Part shown: piece by piece, positions 1 through 5,926 of the stretch
Position numbering within the stretch: position 1 is the stretch's first letter
Layout of the letters: every line of letters begins with the position of its first letter
DNA from: Lentisphaeria bacterium
Lineage (GTDB): Bacteria; Verrucomicrobiota; Lentisphaeria; Victivallales; UBA1829
NCBI GenBank assembly: GCA_019408975.1
Contig: DXVA01000031.1
Span: 17,227-23,152 of the forward strand
Length of the DNA: 5,926 nt
Direction of reading: 5' to 3'
Translations under genes and position numbers: made by a program
Notes under the pieces: generated by a model
What the model saw: only the letters and a program-made list of their open reading frames with translations
Told to the model about the DNA's origin: nothing
The model's database searches: none

Positions 1-18
1 TTGATACCGTTTTTCAAA

Positions 19-27
19 AGGGGGGAG
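19..27 (+). promoter_or_regulatory. Ribosome binding site that sets the permease start
   Basis: AGGGGGGAG ends 9 bases before the ATG at 37. It makes that ATG a better start than the TTG at base 1, whose upstream sequence is outside the window. Confidence 0.6.
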
Positions 28-36
28 AAAATCGGG

Positions 37-1035
37 ATGAAGGGGCTCAGCACTCATTTTCGCAGGGCGATGAATCATGCGCTGTCACTGATGGCGGCGG
101 CAGTGATCATGGCTTTTTTCTGGTGTTTTTTCCGGCTCCCCGATGCCAATCTCCTGATGGTCACATTTGCATTTCTTTCCACTTCCGTGTTATATGACGT
201 GGATGGCTGGAAAGATCGCCTGAAACTCTCCCTGATCATGGCGCTCTATGCGTCGGCGCTTCAATTTCTGATCGGAATCTGTTACCAGGCAAAGTTCCTG
301 CAGGTCATCCTGCCCGCTCTCTTTTCGTTTTTCACTCTGCGTTCGCTCGACAACCGGTGCGCCGCATGTGCCGTGATCATCGTCGGGTACCTCGGATTCT
401 TCGCTCCGGGCGGTTTCATGCCGTCCATCGACCGCGCCATCGGGATTTTTGTGGGCGTGATCGCGATCATGCTTGCCACGGCTCTGGTCGGGCTGGTGCA
501 TCTGCGCCACGCCTACATCTCGACTTTCAGCAAACCGTTTACTTTAATCGAAGCATGGCGCATTACGCTGATGCTCGGATTCGGGACGTTTATCTCAAAT
601 GTCCTGAAACTCTCGCAGGGACCGTGGATCATGCTGACCATTGTCTTCATCTATCTGGCGGTGAATGAGACGCAGGATCACGTCTATTTTTCAAAGCGGC
701 GCATTTTTTCGGTGCCGCTCGGGCTTTTTCTCGGAGCAATGTATATGAGCTGTCTCGTCTATTTCAACTATCAGTTCATCTACCTGATTCCCTTTCTCGG
801 CGCACTCGGATTTTTCATTCTTTATTATTATGACGATTATTTCTTTTTTACCGTGATGTTCATGGTGGCGTTTTCCATTTACGCCGATTGGGCGACCGGC
901 GACATGCATCAGTTCCATATTCGGGAAATGATCCTTTCCCGTTCGCTTGCAACGGCGATCGGGATCATCCTGCTGCTTTTGTTTCAAACTTATTTCCTGC
1001 CGGAAGCCGGGCAGAGAAAGGCGGATTCCGTATGA
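37..1035 (+). CDS. FUSC/DUF2955-like inner-membrane permease of a tripartite efflux pump
   Basis: This 332-residue, very hydrophobic protein is probably the inner-membrane transporter of the efflux system encoded by the next two genes. I count about twelve membrane segments by eye, near residues 16-32, 37-53, 63-82, 85-101, 107-122, 132-154, 174-191, 196-210, 223-242, 245-262, 266-284 and 300-320. They form two six-helix halves that resemble each other: LPDANLLMVTFAFL in the first matches LSQGPWIMLTIVFIYL in the second. This layout fits the FUSC superfamily (AaeB, YccS, YeeA), and the length fits the short DUF2955-type members often found beside HlyD genes. I see no large soluble domain such as full-length AaeB carries. 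The frame is open from base 1, where a TTG could serve as a start. I chose the ATG at 37 because AGGGGGGAG lies 9 bases upstream of it. The stop overlaps the next start. Family assignment is fairly sure; the substrate is unknown. Confidence 0.78.
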   Translation: MKGLSTHFRRAMNHALSLMAAAVIMAFFWCFFRLPDANLLMVTFAFLSTSVLYDVDGWKDRLKLSLIMALYASALQFLIGICYQAKFLQVILPALFSFFTLRSLDNRCAACAVIIVGYLGFFAPGGFMPSIDRAIGIFVGVIAIMLATALVGLVHLRHAYISTFSKPFTLIEAWRITLMLGFGTFISNVLKLSQGPWIMLTIVFIYLAVNETQDHVYFSKRRIFSVPLGLFLGAMYMSCLVYFNYQFIYLIPFLGALGFFILYYYDDYFFFTVMFMVAFSIYADWATGDMHQFHIREMILSRSLATAIGIILLLLFQTYFLPEAGQRKADSV

Positions 1036-2072
1036 AAAAAATTCTTGCTTTCCTGAAACGTTATCTTCTTGTATTCAGCGTGATAGTGATTCTCGCCCTC
1101 GGCACGGGATACTGGTTCTACTGGCATTTGAAGCCTTTCACGCAGAATGCCTTCGTGTTTGCGAATACACGTCCGGTCTCGCCTCTGGTGGAGGGATTCA
1201 TTACGGAGATTCATGTAAAGAACAATCAGTTCGTAAAAAAAGGCGAACCGATGTTCACGATCTTCCAGCCGCCGTATCAGCTGAAGGTCAGGGAACTGGA
1301 GAATGAGATCCGGTCGAAGGAAGCGGAGCTTCGCAGCCTGCGTGCGCAGATCAAAAGTTCCGAAGCGGAAATCCGGCGTTACAAGGCGGAGCTCGCCAAC
1401 AATAAATACCTTTCCGAACGGGCGAAATACATGTATGGAAGCGAGGCTGTTTCACAGGCTTACGCCGAGGAGCGGCTCCGTGCGATGCAGGCGTCCGAAG
1501 CGCAGGTTGCCGCCACGGAACACGCGGTAGAAGCATTGACCCATCAATGCGATTCCGTGACGGCGCAAATCGCGAAACTGAAAAATCAACTGGAGTTAAG
1601 CCGTATCTGGAACGAACTCACGGTTGTGCGGGCGCTGAGTGACGGTTATATTACCAACATGACGATCACGCCCGGCGGTTATTACAAGCCCGGCGATGTG
1701 CTGTTCGGCTTCATTGATTCGGAAGTCTGGTGGGTTCAGGCGAATTTCAAGGAGAATGAACTTTCGGAAATCAAGGAGGGGCAGCCCGCGAAAATCTGGC
1801 TGTGGCAGTATCCGGGACACGAATACAAAGGCGTGGTCGAAGCGGTCGGATGGAGTGCCGAGCGCCGCGAGATGTCGCGCGAAACGGGGCTCCCCGTTGT
1901 GAAAAAGGAGAACGAATGGTTCCTCCTGCCGCAGCGGTTTCCGGTCCAGATCCGGATATTGAACCCGGACAGGGAGCTTCAGCTTCACCACGGTGCGAGC
2001 GCATACGTGGAAGTGGAGATTCCGTCGCGTCCGGTGCGCCAGTTCTTCTGGGAAGTTTTTTTGTGGTGGTAA
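1032..2072 (+). CDS. HlyD-family periplasmic adaptor (membrane fusion protein, EmrA/AaeA-like)
   Basis: This 346-residue protein should link the inner-membrane permease to the outer-membrane channel across the periplasm. It has a short cytoplasmic start (MKKILAFLKRY) and one membrane anchor at about residues 11-31. The first lipoyl half, about 45-80, contains PLVEGFITEIHV and a QFVKKGEPMF turn. A long charged alpha-helical hairpin rich in Glu, Lys, Arg, Ala and Leu follows at about 84-190. The second lipoyl half, about 197-229, contains VRALSDGYITNM and YYKPGDVLF. A beta-barrel domain from about 231 includes WWVQANFKENELSEIKEGQPA. This domain order and length are typical of EmrA/AaeA/YibH adaptors. 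The ATG overlaps the permease stop in an ATGA arrangement, with AAAGGCGG 7 bases upstream, so translational coupling is likely. The frame runs open back to 888, but that stretch lies inside the permease gene and the anchor would no longer be N-terminal. The usual VRAPxDG motif reads VRALSDG here, a small departure. Confidence 0.92.
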   Translation: MKKILAFLKRYLLVFSVIVILALGTGYWFYWHLKPFTQNAFVFANTRPVSPLVEGFITEIHVKNNQFVKKGEPMFTIFQPPYQLKVRELENEIRSKEAELRSLRAQIKSSEAEIRRYKAELANNKYLSERAKYMYGSEAVSQAYAEERLRAMQASEAQVAATEHAVEALTHQCDSVTAQIAKLKNQLELSRIWNELTVVRALSDGYITNMTITPGGYYKPGDVLFGFIDSEVWWVQANFKENELSEIKEGQPAKIWLWQYPGHEYKGVVEAVGWSAERREMSRETGLPVVKKENEWFLLPQRFPVQIRILNPDRELQLHHGASAYVEVEIPSRPVRQFFWEVFLWW

Positions 2073-2075
2073 GCG

Positions 2076-2084
2076 AAGGAAAGG
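2076..2084 (+). promoter_or_regulatory. Ribosome binding site that sets the outer-membrane factor start
   Basis: AAGGAAAGG lies 7 bases before the ATG at 2092, in the short gap after the adaptor stop. It supports this start over the in-frame ATG at 1993. Confidence 0.6.
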
Positions 2085-2091
2085 CTGTGTT

Positions 2092-3633
2092 ATGTGGAAA
2101 ATAATCCCGGTGTTTCTGCTGCTGGCGCTCTGCTGCGCCGGATGCCTTGCGCGTCCCGTGGAAAACTACCGGAATCTCGCCGATTTCAAGGAGAATTTTC
2201 AGAAACTGGACATTGCCGAACTCTCGAAGAAAAAAATTCTTACGCTTCGAGACGCACAGAAAACGGCAATTGCGAACAATCCGGATTACATCGCGGCATA
2301 TCATGCGGTTTCCGCCGCGAAGTTCCGCTATTACCGTTCCCTGAGTGCATATCTGCCGGCCGTTGACCTCAATATGAGTGTCGGGCAGTCGCTGGAAAAC
2401 AGCCGTGACCTCCGGAATCCGCCGGAGGGTGTCGTGCCGCGGGAAAATCATTTTTCGACGGATGTCGGACTCCGCGCCTCCTACCTCATATTTGACGGCC
2501 TGGCGCGTGAATTCGCGGCGTTGATCGCGCAGAAGGAATACAGGAAAAGCGTCGCGGAGGACGAAAATATCAAACGCCTCCTGATCCGCGGCGTCGCCTA
2601 TGCCTACTACGATGCAATCCTCGCACGCGAAGCGGAACGCATTGCCGAGGCGGATTTAGCATTTCAGACCTCCTCCCTGCTTCAGGCGGAGACCCGCTAC
2701 AAATACGGCAATGTCTCCAAGGCGGCGGTGCTGAACTTCAAGATTCTTGCGAATGCGGCGCGCAGTTCGATCCTGAATGCACGCTACCGCGGCGAAGTCG
2801 CCCGTTTTGCCCTGACTGCGCTGATGGGGTATCCCGCATTGGATTTCCCGAAGGAGCTGGAGCTGACACCGCTTGAAATCAGACCGGAGGAGCTCATGCT
2901 GGACCTCGATACATATCTGGACATGGCGATTGCAAACCGCCCGGACCTCCGCGCGGCGCGTTTCATGCTGGAAATCGCACGCTGCCGGACGTTTTCCGCC
3001 TATTCCGGCTTCCTGCCGGTGATCCATGCCTATCTCGGACTGGATTTCAACGCAAACGCCTCGAAATACGGGGCATACCGTGTGCATCACTCTTATTACA
3101 ACAATGCGGGGTTCTCCTACGGCGTGACCGGCGGATGGAATCTGTTCAGCGGATTTTCCACATACAATCTCCTGCGGGAAAGCAGAGCGATGGAGCAGAT
3201 GACGCGTTTCAAACTCGACAGCGCGTTTCTGAGCGTAGTGAATGAAGTCAAGGATGCCTATGCAAATTATAAAAACGCCTATGAACAGGTTGCGATCTAC
3301 CGTGAAATGATGAAGTGGGTGTTTGAACAGCGCCAGCTGGTTCAGGTGGAATACTGGGGCGGACGCGAAACGATCACACGCCTGAACGGAGCGCAAAGCG
3401 ATCTCGTCAATGCCGAAGGAAAACTTGCGATCGCCGCCGTTGAGCTGAACAAGGCGATTGCCCAATTGAATGCCGCCGTCAATGTTTCGTTTGAGGATGA
3501 ACTGGAACACCAATATCCCCAGCCGGATTCCGGCACGCCTCTGGACTCCCTGCTGAACTCTCTCGACCGTCAATTCAATGCGCCTGTCGAGCCCGCCCCG
3601 TTGAAGAATCCCGTCGTGAAAGGGCTGGATTGA
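2092..3633 (+). CDS. TolC/OEP-family outer-membrane efflux factor, probable lipoprotein
   Basis: This 513-residue protein is the probable outer-membrane channel of the pump. It starts with a signal sequence, MWKIIPVFLLLALCCAGC. Cys18 in CAGC would be the lipid-attached residue, although Cys at -3 is not the classic lipobox. Leu-Ala after the Cys is compatible with sorting to the outer membrane. The mature part contains two OEP repeats. AIANNPDYIAAY (59-70), YLPAVDL (87-93) and YLIFDG (131-136) recur as AIANRPDLRAAR (279-290), FLPVIHA (307-313) and WNLFSG (349-354), a spacing of about 220 residues. The helices are rich in Ala, Glu, Lys and Arg, as expected of the periplasmic tunnel. A Pro-rich tail of about 40 residues follows residue 470. 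The start at 2092 is supported by AAGGAAAGG 7 bases upstream and by the signal peptide; the in-frame ATG at 1993 lies inside the adaptor gene and would bury the signal. It follows the adaptor stop by 19 bases. The NodT/CusC group is the nearest lipoprotein comparison. Confidence 0.92.
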   Translation: MWKIIPVFLLLALCCAGCLARPVENYRNLADFKENFQKLDIAELSKKKILTLRDAQKTAIANNPDYIAAYHAVSAAKFRYYRSLSAYLPAVDLNMSVGQSLENSRDLRNPPEGVVPRENHFSTDVGLRASYLIFDGLAREFAALIAQKEYRKSVAEDENIKRLLIRGVAYAYYDAILAREAERIAEADLAFQTSSLLQAETRYKYGNVSKAAVLNFKILANAARSSILNARYRGEVARFALTALMGYPALDFPKELELTPLEIRPEELMLDLDTYLDMAIANRPDLRAARFMLEIARCRTFSAYSGFLPVIHAYLGLDFNANASKYGAYRVHHSYYNNAGFSYGVTGGWNLFSGFSTYNLLRESRAMEQMTRFKLDSAFLSVVNEVKDAYANYKNAYEQVAIYREMMKWVFEQRQLVQVEYWGGRETITRLNGAQSDLVNAEGKLAIAAVELNKAIAQLNAAVNVSFEDELEHQYPQPDSGTPLDSLLNSLDRQFNAPVEPAPLKNPVVKGLD

Positions 3634-3661
3634 ACAGGCAAAACGTTTCCGCCCTTTTTTT
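3619..3661 (+). terminator. Candidate intrinsic terminator of the efflux operon
   Basis: AAAGGGC (3619-3625) can pair with GCCCTTT (3651-3657), and the T-run continues to 3661. The left arm lies inside the last codons of the outer-membrane-factor gene, and the 25-base loop contains its stop codon. The loop also holds the small palindrome AAACGTTT (3641-3648). The stem is only 7 bp, the loop is long, and part of the T-run is used in pairing, so this is weaker than a textbook terminator. Its position directly after the last gene of the operon favours it. Confidence 0.45.
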
Positions 3662-3673
3662 ATATTCCAGTCA

Positions 3674-3711
3674 TAGAAAAAAGCCGTTTAGCATGGGAAC
3701 CAAACGGCTTT
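3674..3711 (-). terminator. Intrinsic terminator of the uxaC-nagB operon
   Basis: AAGCCGTTT (3681-3689) and AAACGGCTT (3702-3710) are perfect inverted copies around a 12-base loop. The pair can extend by one A-T at 3680/3711. Read on the - strand, the hairpin runs into six T's (A's at 3677-3682), two of them within the stem. It lies 24 bases after the nagB stop. On the + strand the hairpin is followed only by TTTAG, so it would be at most a weak backup terminator for the efflux operon. Confidence 0.75.
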
Positions 3712-3734
3712 AGTAAATCACTCAAAAAAACGGA

Positions 3735-4532
3735 TCAGATATTGCGGTAGCTGTCCCATTTCGGGTCATTCACAAATGCGGATCTGTAGTAATCCTTGAG
3801 CGTGAGCTTTGCGGCTGCTTCTTCATCGACGATGACGGTGCAGTCCGGATGGAGCTGGATCGCGGAACCGGAAACCATGGAGGTCATCGGGCCTTCGATC
3901 GCTTTCGCGATGATGTCGGCTTTGCGTGTGCCGGTGACGAGCATCAGGAGGCTCTTGGCGTCAAGAACCGTTCCGACACCCATTGTGAGGGCGCGTGTCG
4001 GCATCTTCTCGCCTTTGGCGGGATCGAAGTAGGGACCGTTCTGAGCCATCGTGACAGGGGTCAGGTTGACGGCGCGGGTTCTGGATGAGAAAGAGGATGT
4101 CGGTTCATTGAATCCGATGTGGCCGGAAAGACCGATTCCGAGGAGCTGAAGGTCAACGCCGCCGGCCTCTTCCATCAGGCGCTCGTATTCCGCACATTCG
4201 ATTTCCAGATCTTCAGCCATGCCGTCTTCAAGATGCGTGTTGCGCTTGTCGATGTTGATGCGGTCGAAGAGGTGGAAGTTCATGTAGTAACGATAGGAAT
4301 TTCTGTCCTCTGCGGCAAGGCCGACATACTCGTCGAGGTTGAAGGTCTTGCAGAGAGAGAAGTCAAGTTCGCCTTTCTTGTTCATGTCGGCGAGCTTATG
4401 ATAAAGGTTTTCCATCGTGGCGCCGGTCGCGAGACCGAGTGTCAGGTTGGGTTTCTGGCGCAGAGCGTCAGCAATGATCGCAGCGGCAAGCTGTTCGGCT
4501 TTTTCCGCTGTCGGCATGATGATGACTTCCAT
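3735..4532 (-). CDS. nagB: NagB-family glucosamine-6-phosphate deaminase, divergent active site
   Basis: The family converts D-glucosamine 6-phosphate to fructose 6-phosphate plus ammonia in the cytoplasm, moving amino sugars into glycolysis. The 265-residue length matches NagB. Recognisable blocks in order are GLATGATMENLY (33-44), TFNLDEYVGL (63-72) with catalytic Asp67, LLGIGLSGHIGFNEP (130-144) with His138 and Glu143, SSRTR (149-153), ALTMGVGTVLD (181-191), TGTRKAD with Lys204 (200-206) and IQLHPDCTVIVDE (225-237). Compared with E. coli NagB as I recall it, Asp141 becomes Ser136, phosphate-binding Arg172 becomes Pro167, allosteric Lys160 becomes Val155, and the GGTP loop reads GATM. It may therefore belong to a separate, non-allosteric subgroup or prefer another amino-sugar phosphate. 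The start is backed by AGGAGA 8 bases upstream. It follows uxaC by 24 bases on the same strand, so the two are probably cotranscribed. The family call is firm; the exact substrate is likely but unproven. Confidence 0.88.
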   Translation of the reverse strand: MEVIIMPTAEKAEQLAAAIIADALRQKPNLTLGLATGATMENLYHKLADMNKKGELDFSLCKTFNLDEYVGLAAEDRNSYRYYMNFHLFDRINIDKRNTHLEDGMAEDLEIECAEYERLMEEAGGVDLQLLGIGLSGHIGFNEPTSSFSSRTRAVNLTPVTMAQNGPYFDPAKGEKMPTRALTMGVGTVLDAKSLLMLVTGTRKADIIAKAIEGPMTSMVSGSAIQLHPDCTVIVDEEAAAKLTLKDYYRSAFVNDPKWDSYRNI

Positions 4533-4540
4533 TGAGTCTT

Positions 4541-4546
4541 TCTCCT
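4541..4546 (-). promoter_or_regulatory. Ribosome binding site of nagB
   Basis: The - strand reads AGGAGA here, 8 bases before the nagB ATG at 4532. It lies in the 24-base gap after uxaC. The gap is too short for an independent promoter and terminator, which supports a shared transcript. Confidence 0.7.
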
Positions 4547-4556
4547 GTTTATTTGT

Positions 4557-5924
4557 TTATAAATCGTAGAACGATTTGGGACCATCGTAGGACATGCGGC
4601 GGACCAGTTTCTCCGCGAGGTTCTGCGGCATCTGCCCGCGCAGCACGAAGATGCCGACGACATCGCAGAGGACGCGGCGGAACATCTCGAAACGGGATGC
4701 GTATGAGAGAATCTTGCGGGAGTCGGAAACCATGCCCGCAAAGTTGTAAAGCAGATCGACCGAACCGATATACTCAAGCTGTCTGCGCATTCCCACCGGC
4801 GTATCGTTGAACCACCAGCCGGAACCGAGACGGACCATGCGCCCGAATGAACGGGCGACTGTCGCGAGAGACGCCTGATGATGCGGATCAAGGCAGTAAA
4901 GCACGACTTTGAGCCGGTTGTCGAACTTGTTGAGGAACTTGCAGAGCGGACGGACAATGTCGATCATGTGATCGGAAACGTCGCCGCCGACATCCGGGCC
5001 GAGGGATTTGAACAGCACGTCGCGGACGTCGCGGACCGCACCGATATGCATCTGGAACACCCAGTTCGCTTTCGCGTCCATTTCCGCGACCTGAACAGTC
5101 AGGTAGGACATGTATTCATCAATTTCCGCCTGCGTAAGAGTCTTGCCTTCCATGGCTTTCCGGAATGCGCGGTCGGCATCTTCTTTCGTGGCGTCTCCGG
5201 AAAGCGGATATTGGATGCCGTGGTCGCTGGCGACGCATCCGCGCGCTTCGAAATATTCATGGGACTGACGGAGGACATCCACGAGTTCATCAATGCCCCT
5301 GATCTTCACGCCGAAGCGGTCTTCAAGTTTTTTGATGTAGGCGGGGAAAGTCGGCTGGTAAATGTTGACAGCCTTGTCCGGGCGCCAGGTCGGGCGGATC
5401 ACCTGTCTGTCGAATGCTTTGTTGGCGGCTTCATGGTGTTCAAGGGTATCCGCCGGATCGTCCGTGGAACACATGGCTTCGATATTCTGCGCCTTCACAA
5501 GTGTCTGGGGAAGTCTTGTCTCAAGGGACGCGACAGCCTTATTCCAGAGTTCCTCCGCCGTTTCCGCGGAAAGCAGGGCGTTTTCGATGCCGAGACTGCG
5601 CCGGAGATCAAGATGAATCCACTCGTAGACCGGGTTGCCGACGAATTCAGGAAAGACAGCGGCAAGTTTGAGCCATTTTTCTTTGTTCGTCGCCGTTTTT
5701 CCCGTGATGAATTCTTCGGGAACGTTCCGTTTGCGGAGCATTTCCCACACATAATGATCGGTTGCCGCGCAGAGCTGCCAGGGGTCCGTATATTTCCGGT
5801 TTGCCGCGATTTCCGCAACGTCCGCATGGTTGTGCGCATCAATGACGGGGAGTCCTTTTACAGTTTCAAAGAGTTCCGCGCCTACTTCATTTCCGATCAG
5901 GTATTTGTCATCCAGAAAAGCCAT
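4557..5924 (-). CDS. uxaC: Uronate isomerase (glucuronate/galacturonate isomerase)
   Basis: This enzyme interconverts D-glucuronate with D-fructuronate and D-galacturonate with D-tagaturonate (EC 5.3.1.12), the first cytoplasmic step of hexuronate breakdown toward KDG. The 455 residues compare with about 470 in E. coli, so the gene looks complete. Features in order are the amidohydrolase-like metal motif DAHNH (29-33), STDDP (153-157), LEHHEAA (161-167), RPTWRPDKA (177-185), SDHG (233-236), QMHIGAVR (291-298), LGPDVG (308-313), the hallmark GSGWWFND (367-374), MVSDSRKILSY (398-408) and FRRVLCDVVG (415-424). All of these match the UxaC family at the expected spacing. The E. coli enzyme has DYHCH where this one has DAHNH, and both metal-binding His (31 and 33) are kept. 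The ATG is 2 bases from the window edge, so its ribosome site cannot be seen and a slightly earlier start is possible. It is followed closely by nagB in the same direction. Confidence 0.96.
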   Translation of the reverse strand: MAFLDDKYLIGNEVGAELFETVKGLPVIDAHNHADVAEIAANRKYTDPWQLCAATDHYVWEMLRKRNVPEEFITGKTATNKEKWLKLAAVFPEFVGNPVYEWIHLDLRRSLGIENALLSAETAEELWNKAVASLETRLPQTLVKAQNIEAMCSTDDPADTLEHHEAANKAFDRQVIRPTWRPDKAVNIYQPTFPAYIKKLEDRFGVKIRGIDELVDVLRQSHEYFEARGCVASDHGIQYPLSGDATKEDADRAFRKAMEGKTLTQAEIDEYMSYLTVQVAEMDAKANWVFQMHIGAVRDVRDVLFKSLGPDVGGDVSDHMIDIVRPLCKFLNKFDNRLKVVLYCLDPHHQASLATVARSFGRMVRLGSGWWFNDTPVGMRRQLEYIGSVDLLYNFAGMVSDSRKILSYASRFEMFRRVLCDVVGIFVLRGQMPQNLAEKLVRRMSYDGPKSFYDL

Positions 5925-5926
5925 GA

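Noticed and set aside
1..36. TTG at base 1 as permease start
   Set aside because: It is possible, but its ribosome site would be outside the window. The ATG at 37 has a strong purine-rich site at proper spacing.
888..1031. 48-codon N-terminal extension of the adaptor
   Set aside because: It overlaps the permease gene in another frame and has no membrane-protein character. The ATG at 1032 has a ribosome site and puts the anchor at the N-terminus.
1993..2091. 33-codon N-terminal extension of the outer-membrane factor
   Set aside because: It lies mostly inside the adaptor gene and would bury the signal peptide. The ATG at 2092 has a good ribosome site and begins the signal directly.
1771..2451. 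- strand open frame of 226 codons across the adaptor/outer-membrane factor junction
   Set aside because: Its product is Arg/Pro-rich and low in recognisable motifs, and it runs antisense to two confident genes. It is best explained as a shadow frame.
2656..3573. Long - strand open frame of 305 codons opposite the outer-membrane factor gene
   Set aside because: It lies entirely antisense to a well-supported OEP gene. Its translation shows no recognisable domain or signal, and it follows from the codon bias of the real gene.
3641..3648. AAACGTTT palindrome as an operator site
   Set aside because: It is short, follows the last gene of the operon and lies in the terminator loop. A regulatory role at that place is not supported.
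4442..4957. - strand frame of 171 codons spanning the uxaC/nagB junction
   Set aside because: It overlaps both real genes out of frame and is Ser/Arg-rich low-complexity sequence, with no independent support.

Overview
The window shows two convergent gene groups on opposite strands. They meet at a 101-bp intergenic region that holds two candidate terminators. The encoded proteins point to a Gram-negative (diderm) bacterium: an inner-membrane permease, a periplasmic adaptor and an outer-membrane channel with a lipoprotein-type signal. Base composition looks moderate, a little over half G+C by eye. The protein style and the GlcN6P deaminase/uronate isomerase pair would suit a polysaccharide- or host-glycan-degrading gut bacterium, for example in the PVC/Lentisphaerota area. 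That placement is a low-confidence guess.

Left part, + strand (37-3633): a compact three-gene operon for a tripartite efflux pump. Gene 1 is a FUSC/DUF2955-like permease made of two similar six-helix halves. Gene 2 is an HlyD/EmrA/AaeA-type membrane fusion protein whose start overlaps the stop of gene 1 (ATGA). Gene 3, 19 bp further on, is a TolC/OEP-family outer-membrane factor with two tandem OEP repeats and a lipoprotein-like signal. Together they could span both membranes and export small, probably aromatic or amphipathic, compounds. The substrate cannot be read from the sequence. The promoter lies before the window.

Middle (3634-3734): no gene. A candidate + strand terminator begins inside the end of the outer-membrane-factor gene. 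It is followed by a clear hairpin with a T-tract on the - strand that would end the opposing operon.

Right part, - strand (5924-3735): uxaC (uronate isomerase) followed after 24 bp by a nagB-family glucosamine-6-phosphate deaminase. UxaC feeds glucuronate or galacturonate into the hexuronate pathway, and NagB feeds amino-sugar phosphate into glycolysis. Their pairing suggests co-utilisation of glycans carrying both a uronic acid and an amino sugar, such as glycosaminoglycans. The NagB homologue departs from the E. coli and B. subtilis enzymes at several active-site positions, which is the most checkable oddity here. The promoter and upstream genes of this operon lie beyond the right edge.

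No phage, IS, CRISPR, tRNA or rRNA signal was recognised. I see no clearly undescribed system: the genes belong to known families, and the points of interest are in their details and combination.
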